DNA of 64,000 nucleotides from Homalodisca vitripennis (GCF_021130785.1 NC_060210.1:187248501-187312500); one strand, 5' to 3'; shown: positions 11,188-46,160, counted from the first letter of the stretch. Translations and numbers: made by a program. Notes: generated from the sequence alone by a model not told the origin.

Positions 11188-12940
11188 TCTAAATACATTA
11201 CTAATCGGCGAGTATCTTAAAACCAGACAATCTATATTTCCTTGGTTTAAACCGTAGTTGTATTTATGTATGTTTATGTATAGTTCGTAGCTAAGTATGA
11301 AACTATAATGAATATTGCACAGGAACCAAATTTTTTATATTGCAATTGTTTATGAAATTATTAGTGTTGAAGTAAGCTGTTGCTATGTAGATAGAAAGTG
11401 TAGCACACAATGTGAAAGCACATACTTTAGTTACAAAGAATTGTTGGCACTGCTATTCAAATGTATTCCTTTTGACGGGAAACGGCAGTAAATAAAACTT
11501 AAGTGTTTACTTTCTCGGCAGTTTACTGAGTAAGTAAAAGCTCGTAAATATTTGATCTGTGTTAGCAAATAAAGAAACACCCTACGCAAGTGTGGAATGG
11601 TGGATGAAAAGTTGTAGCACATCTCCATTCTAAACATTTCTCATATATTTTAGGAGTTTTTAAATAGTAGTTCACTCTTGATGTTAAAAATAATATAGTC
11701 CACGTACTACTACGATCAAAACCAATCAATTTGTGCTGAAAAGCATGGGTTAAGTGATTCAAAGTGGGTCAAGCAAAGCAATAGCTTTACACATAACATC
11801 ATTATTGTGTATGGTAAAACTTAAATTCGATAATGTTGCATGTCAAACTAATGTATTTGGATCAGCGCTACAAACAAATGTTTACATTGTTCTGATGCAA
11901 AAACATTACAATGAAAGCAACTACAGTACAAAATTTGTATAATCAATAAACTTATAAACAATCTTGTACGAATGCAAACTAAGATCAACCGTTTTTCTCT
12001 TCTCTTTAATTCCCCTGACACCTGAATTTGGCGCCCCTTCACGATGAAAACACTCTTTATATGTCCTACGCACTCAACCTCACGCACATTTAATTACCCG
12101 GGACAAAAATAGTCTTTCTTGCAATGGAAACTAAAATTTCTACCAGCGTATTGTCGTAACACAGCCCTAATTTTAAAGGGGTGATACTCAAAGATACGAC
12201 CAAGTAAGTTATAAAAAAATAAAATTAAAAAAGATTATAAATTGTAATAAAAGTTATAAAAAATAGTTCCATTTTAAAATTGTATATTTTTGTTTATTAT
12301 GACAAATTTTAAACTATCTGAAAATATAAATACACATTGTACTAAGTGGTAAAGAAGATGTTCCAAGTTGATAAAATTTTAGAAACAAATCTTTTTAGTC
12401 TGGTTATGTATTAAACTGTGTTCGAAAACTACTGTTTATAAATATAATAATGTGAATTAATACTAAATACAACTTGCATACATAAACTAATTAAAATCTA
12501 AAAGACTAAATAGGTGTAACATAAATAAAAATAGAATGCATACGACAAAATAATTATCATTTAAATTCTTTTAATACACAGGATCGATTGAGTATGGAGA
12601 TTAAATTTTGATTAATTTTCTTTGAGACGTGAAGGAAGACCACCAAGCAGGAAATATTTTAATTCTAAGAGTGAATCTACTCATAAGGCATATATGATGT
12701 CATGATGGGATTCATAAAGAACATATAAAGAATACGAGAACAAATATAATGACATATACTGACTCAAAATTATTTATCTCACTTCTCAGATATTTCTCTA
12801 CTGTACCTGCTTATAAATCTGCTGTCTAAACATCCTAGTACGCCAAACTGTGCATCTGATAAGACAATGAGAATATCTCTCCGCTTGGATTACATTACAT
12901 TTTGTAGTTTAGATATATTTAATGTCAAAAATGTGAAGAG
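11188..12940. other. Non-coding stretch; weak LTR-retroelement primer-site candidate
   Basis: Open frames at 11431-12087 on both strands are ordinary for this base composition. At 12024-12045 the sequence ACACCTGAATTTGGCGCCCC resembles the end of an insect LTR followed by a TGGCGCC-type primer binding site. I see no matching second LTR or gag/pol, so this is at most a remnant. Confidence 0.2.
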
Positions 12941-13055
12941 CTCAACTCGAGCTTCTCTGACTCCGACTTTATTGGATCTCTTCAGACGAACAGGACTCCA
13001 AATTCCAGAAGTCAAGGCTGTGACAGGATCAAATTCCAGGACGCTGCACTAAGAG
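12941..13055 (+). repeat. Dispersed repeat related to the right end of the 50.4-kb MITE
   Basis: The block TTGGATCTCTTCAGACGAAC, then GACTCCAAATTCCAGAAGTC and GCTGTGAC, aligns with 50811-50863 (TTGGATTACATCATACGGAC, then GACTCCAGATTCCAGGAGTC, then TCTGTGAC). The remainder does not align, so one or both copies are truncated. Confidence 0.5.
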
Positions 13056-14808
13056 GAAGTTGGACTGGAGCTTAACTAAACAACCACATTGAATGAACCC
13101 TTACCATTACGGTTACGTTACGTCTAGAACATTGTTTTCTTTATGTGATAAATATATCTATGTGGATTTCAACTACTTAGTCTATGTGTTGAAAATACTA
13201 ACGACTATGCCAATTTTAGAATGGCATTTCAATTGTTTACTGGGTAATTCAATACTAATAGCATTTTACTGCCATTTTATGTAGATTTTATCTTTAAAAT
13301 GATTACAATAAATTATTTACATATTAGAGACATATTTTAAATAGAGTAGCAACATGTAAAACCCTTTTAAGTTGCTCTTAAAAGCAAGCGACAGGGTTAA
13401 TATCCATCATATAAAAGGAAATGATTTCCAATCCCAAACACTAATACAACATTAAATCGTTGTTTGATTGCTCAGTGCAAGTCTTGCTTTGATCTTTCGC
13501 ATTGCGCAAAACGAAAAGAGGAAATGCCAATATCACTAAAAGTCCTGTATCACTTTATCATGAATGAAAGGGCCTCAGCGTAAAATTGCAATCTGTACCT
13601 TGGTGTAGCCTTTCGTGCGCCTTGATAGAAAATCGATTTGCGATATTACTGCATTTATTACATACTTATTGATTCGTTTGGTATTGGTATTGCATTTAAT
13701 ATTGCTGTACTAAAAGCGTTACACAAAATCTTTACATTTAATAAGAAACGCATAAGTTTAAAACCTAAATTTGATTTATTCTACTTAAGAGTTTTATAAA
13801 GAAATGATACCCTACATTAACCAATTGACCAATTAAAGAAATTACTAAATATTGTAAGATTTCAGTGCCACAGTAAAAAAATAATACATTCGCACGTATA
13901 CTATAAATTTCGTATTAATGAAGAAACTGTATAGAAAATGTTAATTAGAAGTAATGTAATAGTTTATTAATAAGCTGAAGGTATTTAACCTTTCTTTTCT
14001 TGTCTATTTTTAGAGAAGAAATTTAATCTTAACTTCCCGTCTAAATATTTAAAATGAAAAGAACAATGAATTGTCTGTTTTGAATACAGGAGTAAATACA
14101 TCTCATCTCTATTCATTAAAATACGGAAGTGAACTTTGCTTCTACACCAGAGCAACTCATCCTGGTGTGATAGCAACAGTAAAGTTTAGCAATTCGCGGT
14201 TGCTGCTTTTTCAATGTTTAAAAATTTGTTTACAACATGTTTACGTATTTTAAGAAAGAAGCATATACATAATAATTATTCAGGACCTGAACTATCTATT
14301 TAAATAATATCATATAAAAATATTGCTTGATAGCGCTCATGGAGTTCAGATTTTAATTCCTCGCCTTTCGGTAAAGAATTATTTAGATTAAGAATTCAAG
14401 TGCTATAGATCTAGCACAATTAATTTGTTATCAATTAATTCCAATTACGAATAAAATTTAAAATAATATTATCGTTAAATCTTATACACATATACACAAG
14501 TCACTATTAGAATCAAATAAAGCGTATTAACCATTCACGAACATCTGAACATGTTCAAAAACATTGTAAAGGTTGAATTCAAGTTTTATTATATTATTTT
14601 ATAAAGTATGCATTTCAACCAAACATAACATAAACAAAAAAATTATGGTAATTGTTAACTTCTCCATTTGAGTACCGTACCTTTTTTATAACTGAAACAA
14701 TGTATTATTTTTAAAATGTTTTATCGTACTATCTATTAATTAGGACAGAAGATACTTTCCAGAAATATACATTTAATTTATAGTGAAGGCAATGTTGATT
14801 TGTAGCTT
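13056..14808. other. Non-coding AT-rich stretch
   Basis: I see nothing beyond chance open frames of up to 63 codons. Confidence 0.6.
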
Positions 14809-15540
14809 ATTGTAAGTCAATAGGCTGTAGATGTTCATCGGTAACTCCGTCTTGATGTCACTACAAAACACACTGAATAATAGAGTATGATACCCTTCTA
14901 TGACCCCTGTGAAATCCAAGAGGGTTCACTTCTGGCTGGTTTATACCTATCAGTTTATCAACACTAAACACAGCAAAAATGGATAGGTTAATTTAATCTG
15001 GGGAACCTTACAGATATCCAGGAGCAGCATATCACTAACCACAAATACCAAGATTCTGGCATGCAAGGGTAATGTTATAGCTTTATTCTAATGCCGGAGA
15101 TTACTGTCAGAGTTAGCGGTGTTTGTTCCCTAAGAGTAAACGGTACTTACTAGCCTAGACATAGTGGTATGCAACGCTCTGCCTGATTTGATTAGAGAGG
15201 TTGGTTCAGACCTAGCTTCTTCTTCTTCCGAGTGGACATTGAGATTAGTGCCCTATATTCTTTCTCATGGATCTCTACACGACGCGGCTTAAACTAACAA
15301 CCATAAACATCCAGAATATCCTGTCAACTCCGGAAGCAGCCTAAGAGAACAAAAATTAATATCCCGCTCATTGGACTCGGCTTTGTGAATCCAGATCGCA
15401 CTATTGTAAGTCAATAGATAATAAGAAGAGGATCGCGGATAAATCCGTCTTGACGTCGCCACAGTTCTCTTTCCGTATTTTGTCGTGGCAAGACCCAACT
15501 TATACTTTTCCTGGTATATGCTCAAGTTCACTTTTGGTAG
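14809..15540 (+). repeat. Unit flanked by two diverged direct repeats of about 130 bp
   Basis: The copies at 14809-14940 and 15403-15540 share, in order, TATTGTAAGTCAATAG, TCCGTCTTGA(T/C)GTC, AAG/CAAG and GTTCACTT(C/T)TGG. The starts are about 594 bp apart. The sequence between is of average composition with no recognisable gene. It could be a small non-autonomous element or an old segmental duplication. Confidence 0.5.
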
Positions 15541-16243
15541 CAGGGATTTTTACTTGGAGGAAAACAAGTTTCATGGTTCAATAGTTTTAATGTTATAAAT
15601 TTAGCAACTACAAGAATGCGTAACAATGAAAGAAATACGTTCATTTAGTCTTTATGTTCCAGTCATTGGTGTAGCTTTTCATTCTAAGTTCCGTAACTAA
15701 GATGTAATATCTCATTATGGTGTAAAACGCCCAACAAAGCCGCCCTAACAAATGTAAGCGCATCACAAGCGAGGCTGACACCTTAGTCCCTGTATAATGG
15801 ACAATGTTGCCGCATTGTTGTTGGATATTGCTTGACATAAGTCACCAAACAGAACATTGTAAAACTTGGCGTATAAACCACGGCTGTTACACTTATAACT
15901 TACTGTAAAACTTTGTACCACTTATTATGCATTCGGCATATTATTTGAGTATTTTGTTACTGAAATTTATAACAGCATACATTCATAAGTAATTTTCAGA
16001 ATTTTGAATGGTTAGCAAAAAATGCCCGAATGAAAGTAAAATCCAAATTTTTTCGCTTTGTTGTGACGTATTTCAAATATTTGTGTGAACAGTGGCCTTT
16101 AAGCAAGTTCTATAATTCCACTCTACCAGTGAGAATAATCATAATGCAAAAAATATGATTTAAACTTATTTAATAGGCTTCGCTAAGTTTTCATGCAAAG
16201 TTTAACTAACAATATTTGTCATGACTAGCGATTTGTCATGATA

Positions 16244-16245
<2 letters not shown>
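15541..16245. other. Non-coding stretch
   Basis: The minus-strand open frame at 15641-15838 lies in a mildly GC-richer patch that looks repeat-derived. No gene is supported. Confidence 0.5.

Positions 16246-16286
<41 letters not shown>
16246..16286. repeat. (AT)n microsatellite
   Basis: About 20 AT dinucleotides, immediately abutting the MITE at 16287. Confidence 0.97.
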
Positions 16287-16288
<2 letters not shown>

Positions 16289-16722
16289 ATGGGAAGAGGA
16301 TATATATACAGAGTGTCCCAAAATTACAGGACCAAACATCACAAAATTGTTCAGGAGGTCGAACTGAACGAAAAATGTTATACAATGTTACATAAAATAT
16401 TAAAACTTAAATAACTTGAAAACCACCCTTTTTTAAATGGCCGCCATTTTCAAAATACACATAAGATTAAAAAAAATATATTTTTTACAACTTATATTTG
16501 TGTTTATAATATTTATGACAAGTTTCGACAAAATCGGTAAAACCCGTATTGAAAATAAAATTAACTGTATGTAAAAAACAAAATGGCCGATCTAAGGTAA
16601 ACGAATCAAGATAGGAATATACATTATATAACATTTTGCGTTCAGTTTGACCTCCTGAACAAGTTGGTGAAGTTTGCTCCTGTAATTTTGGGGCACCCAG
16701 TATATATATCCTCTTCACATGG
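16287..16722. mobile_element. MITE with terminal inverted repeats
   Basis: The left arm ccatgggaagaggatatata, continuing into a gagtgtcccaaaattacagg block, is mirrored on the right by tcctgtaattttggggcacc, then cagtatatata and tcctcttcacatgg. A second inner inverted pair, TTCAGGAGGTCGAACTGAAC and GTTCAGTTTGACCTCCTGAA, extends the palindromic structure. Total length is about 436 bp with no coding capacity; the minus-strand open frame at 16485-16775 is incidental. The CAGNGTG(C/T)CCC terminus is common among Tc1/mariner-type MITEs, so TA insertion within the AT tract is likely. Confidence 0.8.
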
Positions 16723-18271
16723 ATTGTCTTCGCTCTTGCAATTTGGTGTCTAAGGTCTAAGTCCTCCCTAAGCAAATGATACTCTAATTGGTATTTTTGG
16801 GAGGGGGAGGGATGAGAGATCTAAAGTTATAAATTGAGCTTTCAGACAGATTTTATTTTGAGATTTCATTCGATTGGTATGCTTATCAAGATACGTGTTT
16901 TTTAAATAATTTATAAGTAATTTACACGAAAATAATGACTAGTAACATATCACTCACGTAACTTTAAATGGAGTTTGTAACTTTGTAAGCTTTGTTCGGA
17001 GTACTTTGGCGTAGAACAGTTTGAGGCTTACAATGAATTGTAACTTGTAATATTTTATGGCAAAGCCATATATTCTAGATTCCTGTACATTTTCACATGG
17101 TTATTGAAAACTTTTCTTCAAACTACTAAGTTAAATAGAAATTGATTGATGGTAGAATAAAGAACCTGTGCACCATATAGTTGGTTTTGTCATGTATTAG
17201 AGTCGAGATCATGTTTATAGGGTGTGTTCAGGTGATGAAATAATTAAAATTTATGCAAGTTCGAGAACGAGTTTACCTACAGAATATAAATTGTTAATGA
17301 AACCTAATCTAAGCCCGTTATGATACTCGTTGTGTAGGCCTGACTACCTTCTACTTCATCGTAATCCTGTATGAATTTATATAATTTCTTAAGTACCTTT
17401 GGAAAATTAAAAACTAATCATGTAATAAGAGTTGTCTGAGCATTATTCTAGCGTATAGTTCGTAGTTCTGGAGAAATTAAATTTTAGTCTATTAGTTACT
17501 GTTTTAAATTCTAAAATGTGGTTAGTTGAATTTGATGCATACGTATTGTATTGCTTGATAACTGCTCCCAAATATCGGATTGGGCGTTTTATTAATTATG
17601 TATCTGATTACAAAAGCAAAATTTGTTTATTACAAAATTAAATTAAAAATTACTAATTAGTTCTAACAAAGTGTATAAAAGCTGAAGTCTAGAATAATCT
17701 AGTGAAATATTTACTACATAAACAATTATAGACAATCTCTGTTAACTATTTAATTAAATTTAAAAAGGTTTTCTCGTAGCGATCATTGTTAGTTATGTTT
17801 TATGCGCTTCGATAGGGTAGGCCACATGTATTAACATATCACGTGTTAAAATCTCTTATAGTTTTTACACCAACGTTTTATTCTGATATTTTTTTGTTGC
17901 CATTATGGTTAACAATATGACCAATGTAAAATATTTGCTAACGCTCAGCCAAATCCCATGGAGTAGTTAGCTTCATAACTTGTCTCAGTGTTCCTCATAT
18001 AGAGCTGAAGTTTTGAAATCAATTTATTGTCTTTAGGTCAGTTAGTTTTATCAGATGGGCAGACAGACAGAAACGTCCACATAAATAAGTTGTTTTTAAC
18101 ATAAAGCAAAAACTGTAAGAGTAAAATAATAAGAATAGTTTAAAACTATTATTACCAGTATGACTGTATAGATAAAGAGTTTTACATAATAATACAAACA
18201 ATAAATATGGTACAAAAACATCATTTGATGTACAAAAGACAGTATTTTTCTACAAAATAAAGAAAGGTAAG
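16723..18271. other. Non-coding AT-rich stretch
   Basis: No supported exon. A diverged GACAGACAG-type repeat remnant lies at about 17965-18085. Confidence 0.55.
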
Positions 18272-18743
18272 TGATATCGAACTGTTACAACGTACTGTAG
18301 TTAAATTCCTCATAGAGATATCGATTTGTTAAAACATAGTTAAATTGCTCGTACAGATATCAATTTGTTAAAACATAGTTAAATTCCTCATAGAGATATC
18401 GATTTGTTAAAACATAGTTAAATTGCTCGTACAGATATCAATTTGTTAAAACATAGTTAAATTGCTCGTACATATAGCTATCTGTTTAAAACGTAGTTAA
18501 ATTCCTCTTACAGATATCGATCTGTTAAAACGTAGTTACATTCCACATAGGGATATAGATTTGTTAAAACGCAGTTAAATTCCTCGTAGAGATATCGATT
18601 TGTTAAAACATAGTTAAATTCCTCTTACAGATATCGATGTGTTAAAACGTAGTTAAATTCATCGTCCAGATATCGGTTTCTTAAAACGTATTTAAATTCC
18701 TCGTACGTATATCGATTTGTTAAAAATTATTTAAATTCCTCGT
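18272..18743 (+). repeat. 39-bp tandem repeat (satellite-like), about 12 units
   Basis: The consensus unit contains GTTAAATTCCTC(A/G)TA, then AGATATCGATTTG, then TTAAAACATA; period 39 bp. Adjacent units differ by a few bases. Two alternating variants can be seen (CCTCATAGAG and GCTCGTACAG), suggesting duplication of dimers. No coding frame runs through it. Confidence 0.93.
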
Positions 18744-19501
18744 AGTGAGATGTGCCCGGCCAGTAATTGGAAAGATCGCGCTCTCTTTTTCGATCACCTC
18801 GCTCTCGAAATTTTCGTTACAACACAATGACCTACTTTTTACATATTTATACTATACATTGTTGTTACCTTTTTTACTTTATAAAATATTTTTTTATAAT
18901 ATCAGTTATTTCTAACAATGTATCCTCATACCTGCATATTATTAAATGAAGCCTGAGGTAATAAAGAAAGGCTAAAGATGTTACTTATATTACATTTTAT
19001 CTATACACATCTAGATATCTCACGGCGTACGCCTTTGTAAGGATTTTAGAACTTAGGGAAAATATAATCGCGAAGGCAGTCAAGATAAATATTGATATCT
19101 ACCGATTACGTTTCTTGCCAAGAATTCTAATCGCATAATGAATTTTTAGAAGTGTAAAAGAAATTATTACCGGTGAGACTGGTTTTTTTAATTAATACAC
19201 ACGAAGAACAATCTCGAACTAATATGGAAAATTCAAATACAAGTTCAATGGACACTTTAGTTCAGTTAAACAATCTATAGTCTTGGCAGTAAACAAGTAA
19301 GAACCGAAGTGATTATAGAAATAATAGCTGCCCAAGTGATTCTACAGGCTTTGCACGTATATGAGCTCTTCTGGTTCAAGTTAATTATATTTCCAACGCA
19401 AATGTTGATTTTGGCTTGCTGGTAAAATTTATAAAATACGTAAGTGTTTATTTATAGCCGTTGTAATTTACTTTGGATACATACTTATATGTGTATATAT
19501 A
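18744..19501. other. Non-coding stretch with a partial R1 repeat
   Basis: A short GC-richer patch at 18745-18815 has no recognisable coding match. A partial copy of R1 (ggctttgcacg, ttcaagttaattatatttcc, tttatagccg) lies at about 19326-19460. Confidence 0.55.
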
Positions 19502-21591
19502 CAGGGTGAATATAAAGTCAGGACCCCCCCTCTACTTTTTCCCATAGGTAATATAAGGAGATATCCTTTGGGTAGTGGTGCAATATGGAAATGAAGTTTC
19601 ATTTTATGATTTTGAAAATTTTTTTGTCCCCCAAAAATACGAAATTTTGGGGGCAACCCAAAAATTTCAAATGTAAACCCCTATCAAGTGACCCCTCATT
19701 TTAAAGAGCATGAAAATACTGAAATAGTGGTGAAAACCAGAGATTGCTATCTCTTTCCTAATCCGAAATAATAGCCATTATTACCAGAACAATTTTAATA
19801 ACTCACCACGTCACGAAGTCAAATCAAATATTCAAACTGAAGGCCTCATACTATTTGGCAGTGAGACAAGCGTAGAGTGAACGCCTCTCTGACGTTTTGG
19901 AAAGTCTCAGGTGGTATTTGGCTGCAAGAATCAAAAATCCTGTTTCCTAAATCTTCGAGGTTTGCTACTGGTGTTTTGTAAATTATGGATTTTATGTGAC
20001 CCCATAGAAAAAAGTCCATGGGTGTAAGGTCCGGAGACCGTGCAAGCCATTCTATTACACCACGCCTACCACTGACCACGTAGCTGAGTTCCCAGGAAAT
20101 GTCGTACAGCACGATGATAATTTGGTGGGGCACCATCTTGCTGGAAATGAACGATTTCTTCTTTAAATTTATGTTGATTCTCCTTAATAACAGTATTTAT
20201 TGCAGGAAAAATTTATTCTTGTAACATTTCCAAATACAGTAGACCATTGAGATTCCCATTAATAAAAAATGGTCCTATAATGTGATTCCCAAAAATCCCG
20301 GCCCAAACATCAACTTTTTCTGGGTACTGGGTGCGAGATTCACGGAAAACTTGGGGATTTTCTGTGTCCCAGTACCTGCAGTTGTGTTTGTTCACATCTC
20401 CATTGACGAAAAAACTGCATTCATCACTAAACACAGCGTTTCGAACAAACAATGGATGAGCAGAAATTAGTGCTTCCATTTCTTCACAAAATTGTAGACG
20501 ACGGTCTGGATCGTCTTCGTTTCACTCATGGATAAGCTTAATTTTATAAGCGTGATATTTATTTTTTTCAGTAACTTTACTACAGACATTTGGGAAACAT
20601 CACAAAGATTTGTTACTAATCTGGTGGACTGCTGCGGATCTTCAACAAATTGTGCAACAATTTGAAACTGTTTGTCACCGCCTAAAGGAGGCCGACCTGA
20701 GCGTGGGGCATCTTTGATGGAACCAAATTCTCAGAACTTATTTACCAAAGTTCTTAAGTATTTCCTTGTCACAGGTCTATCAGGATGTGCCAAATTAAAA
20801 ACCACCTTTCTGCCTCATGATAATTTTCATTCGAAGCCCCGAAAGTAAATATCATTTCTACTTTATCTTCGTGACTACGTGCCATTTTTACTCGTCATCA
20901 GTATTAATTAGATAATATTATTTAAAACTTACAATGCGAAAGTGCATATAAATAAATTATTGTAATAACACTAAAACACATAAAAACTTCTCAAAATACT
21001 TCACGGATTAGTAACCACACAATACCCCTGGATAATAATGATCTACTAAGATAATAACTACTGTCAACGTATGACCTGTTCTCACAAAATTGAAACAAGG
21101 AATGGACTAGTTTGTGCTAACTGTACTTCGAACCGGGAAAGCCCAGTCACTCATTGACAATAAACTTCTTATCAGGTTACTTTCTAATATTGGATTCTTC
21201 GTCCATTCCATGCCTCACTCATTGAGAACACAAACAACCAATAAACCTGTTTCCATGCAGACGGAAACTGTACCCAAACAAAATAAATTTAGGTGTAAAT
21301 ATTTAATTACAATTTTTATTGGCTATGTTGTTGGAAAAGAGATAGCGATCTCTGGTTTTCACCACTATTTAAGTTTTTTCATGCTCTTTAAAATGCGGGG
21401 TCACTTGATGGGGTATTACATTTGAAATTTTTTGGGTTGCCCCCAAAATTTCGCATTTATGGGGGACAAAAAAAAATTTCAAAATCATAAAATGAAACTT
21501 CCTTTCCATATTGCACCACTACCAAAAGATATCTCCTTATATTACCTATAGAAAAAAGTAGAGGGGGGGGGTCCTGACTTTATATTCACCC

Positions 21592-21593
<2 letters not shown>
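19502..21593 (-). mobile_element. Tc1/mariner-superfamily element with long terminal inverted repeats
   Basis: Both ends begin CAGGGTGAATATAAAGTCAG and are flanked by TA (19500-19501 and 21594-21595), the expected target duplication. The inverted repeats run about 260 bp on each side (19502-19765 and 21331-21593) with only scattered differences. The transposase lies between them on the minus strand and is broken (see 19846-20884). Long TIRs are unusual for classical mariners but known in some Tc1/mariner lineages. The right end abuts a TG microsatellite. Confidence 0.92.
19846..20884 (-). pseudogene. Broken Tc1/mariner transposase of the 2.1-kb element
   Basis: Translation from ATG at 20884 starts MARSHEDKVEMIFTFGA, typical of the N-terminus before the helix-turn-helix region, and soon meets stops. 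Conserved catalytic-domain blocks follow in order: FSDECSFFVNGDVNKHNCRY (first Asp), VWAGIFGNHIIGPFF, HFQQDGAPPNYH (second Asp), then GRRGVIEWLARSPDLTPMDF and the FFLWG block, and a C-terminal PPETFQNVREAFTLRLSHC. A TAA lies after MLQE, and there is a frame change between the QQDGAPP block and the GRRG block. The copy cannot make an intact transposase as written. The family motif SPDLTP.DFFLWG is well known from insect elements. Confidence 0.9.

Positions 21594-21595
<2 letters not shown>

Positions 21596-21670
<75 letters not shown>
21596..21670. repeat. (TG)n microsatellite
   Basis: About 37 TG repeats directly next to the right end of the Tc1/mariner element. Confidence 0.97.
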
Positions 21671-21671
<1 letters not shown>

Positions 21672-22858
21672 TTACTCACGGAAACACCTCAAAATGTTGT
21701 GCAAAAATACTAGGACCAGAGTAAATATAAAAGTACGTACATACTTATATTTAATATGTTTTGAAATGCCTACTTATGTTACAAGACAACTAAGATTGCT
21801 TTTATAACAGTCTTTAAACTTAAAGTAAATAGTAGATAGTTACTTCGTTTTTGATACTTATATTATGGTACTGACCAAGGATTGTATACTTAATATTTGC
21901 TAATATGTAAATTTTAAATTATACACAAACAGCTAGTAATTATTTTACTCTGTGCTCTACAGCGGTAGTAGCACAGGTATTGTTCATATTAAGCTTACTT
22001 AATGCTTTAAAGTCTTTATTATGTAGACAAATTAAATATAGTGGTTAATTTAATAAAACATATGGGTGTGCTGTCAGAAAACGATGTTTACACGGACAAG
22101 TTAATTGCGTTTAACCGAATTTTTGAATTAATTAGAGTTTTCTGCTGTAGTGCAACCTTACAGGCCAAGATGTGGGTTTACAACATTTAGATGTAGTGCC
22201 TAGCTTATAGGGATTTTCAAAAATAGGAATGGGCCTATATTTTATGTCCATATTTGGCTACCTATATATTTTGATCATGGTGTAGACATCAACATTTATC
22301 CTTGCCCTTTCTTTGTGATTTAAACCTAAAATCTTTACTCAATATTATTTTATTGTTATGATTAAGTTATGTTTTAGTTAAATACACTTAACAATTAAAT
22401 ACACGTCAATTTATAGCAGAATATTTAATTATCCCTGAATAAGTGTCCTGGTGATTTGTGGTACCGTAATTTTGTTTTAAACCTTAATATAATCTAACCT
22501 GAATCTGTTCCTCCTATACAGAGTTTATATATACTAGACTATATAATACAGATTTTGGGATCTGGAAAGTAAAGAATTTCCATTCCCATATTTTTCATAC
22601 CCCTACTCACTGATATTCTTTACCCCCTTCATCGGAAAGAGTTCTGGGTGTATCACTGCCTGATAGTGAAGGAAATGTTAAAAAATTTAGCCGGTTTTTA
22701 ATAAGCGGAAGAGGGTATCTAGCCTAGGAATTGTGCATTTGTATTGTTATTTCGTATTGCTGTAACAACAAACAATGGTCTAACTGTTATTGCCTGAATT
22801 GGAATAAACTGGTGAGTTAGTTGACCACACGGAAGAGAAGACAAACTCCTAACTGAAT
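21671..22858. other. Non-coding stretch
   Basis: No exon could be supported here. I looked for the PLAT/first-membrane-segment exons expected upstream of the polycystin gene and did not find them. Confidence 0.5.
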
Positions 22859-23129
22859 CAACTTTTGTTAAAGGGACGTAAGTAAATTTTTTTTTTCAAA
22901 ACTGTGTTATATGTGGATTTATTATTGTTGATGATAGACACATTGATTTGTGTTAAAAGGGTGTTCTGAAGTGCAACTATAACAGCACAATAAATAGCTG
23001 AAATTTGTGGTTTGTGTTAAAAGGGCGTAAGTCAATTCTTGATTTTTGTTGAAAGGGCGTGAGTCAGCTGGAAATGCCACAACAGCTGTGCTTAGAGTTG
23101 ACTCTCGCCCTTTTAACAAAAACTAGTTG
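22859..23129. mobile_element. Short MITE-like element with internal repeats
   Basis: The left end CAACTTTTGTTAAAGGGACG and right end CTCGCCCTTTTAACAAAAAC followed by TAGTTG are inverted relatives, giving about 30-bp terminal inverted repeats around about 270 bp. Inside, the TIR core TGTTAAAAGGGCGT(A/G)AGTCA recurs two or three more times in direct orientation. There is no coding capacity. It lies about 430 bp upstream of the first polycystin exon seen. Confidence 0.6.
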
Positions 23130-23558
23130 CTCTCTTGCAGTCTTGTTTTAGATTCTGACTGTGCAATAAGTAACATAACTTCACTTTGTTGGTTATATGG
23201 ACCATAACCTATATTATATGGACTAACTGAGTTGGTCACGTGTGTTGTAAATTAGAATTAATATGTTAATTAATGTTATGGTCTCAGATTTAGGGAATCT
23301 CTTTATCGAGTAGGCTAGTAAAAACTGGCCAGCAGTTCATGATCTTAGTAAACAAGGCATTGCATAAATATAGAAATTTATCCGTTGTTTCAGGAATGCT
23401 CATGGTGTTTCTATGGGTTTTGCAAATGCCTTTATCTTTTTAATAAAATCTCTTAATGTTATCGAATTTTTACCATCCCATCGTTCATCCTAAACTTTTT
23501 TTTATTCTTCGTATATGTCTTTAAAATTAAACGTGATGTTTATATTATTTTATTAAAG

Positions 23559-45877
<22,319 letters not shown>

Positions 45878-46128
45878 ATAAGTTTTAACCTGAAACTAAG
45901 TAATGTATGTACGTATGAAAAGCAAAGTTTATAAATGGAACTGAATTACGTATTTATTTATTTTATACCATTTTATTAAATATTCCCTTTATATTTTGGT
46001 ACTTTATAAAAGTACTTAATTGTGTGTTTAAATTATTAATTCCTTAATTAGATAAGTTTTATTAAGTTAAACATTGATAACTATTATAAGAAAGTTCAGT
46101 GCCTATGTTTGTGTTTTTTACTTTAACA

Positions 46129-46160
46129 ATATATATATATATATACTATATATATATATG
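46129..46160. repeat. Short (AT)n tract in the 3' flank
   Basis: Two short AT runs downstream of the polycystin stop codon. Confidence 0.9.

Noticed and set aside
12024..12045. LTR-type primer binding site (TTTGGCGCCCC)
   Set aside because: No LTR pair and no gag/pol nearby; kept only as a note in the stretch description.
16485..16775. 96-codon minus-strand frame
   Set aside because: It lies within the MITE at 16287-16722, shows no family resemblance and crosses its end.
21595..21807. 70-codon frame of alternating Cys-Val
   Set aside because: It is a translation of the (TG)n microsatellite.
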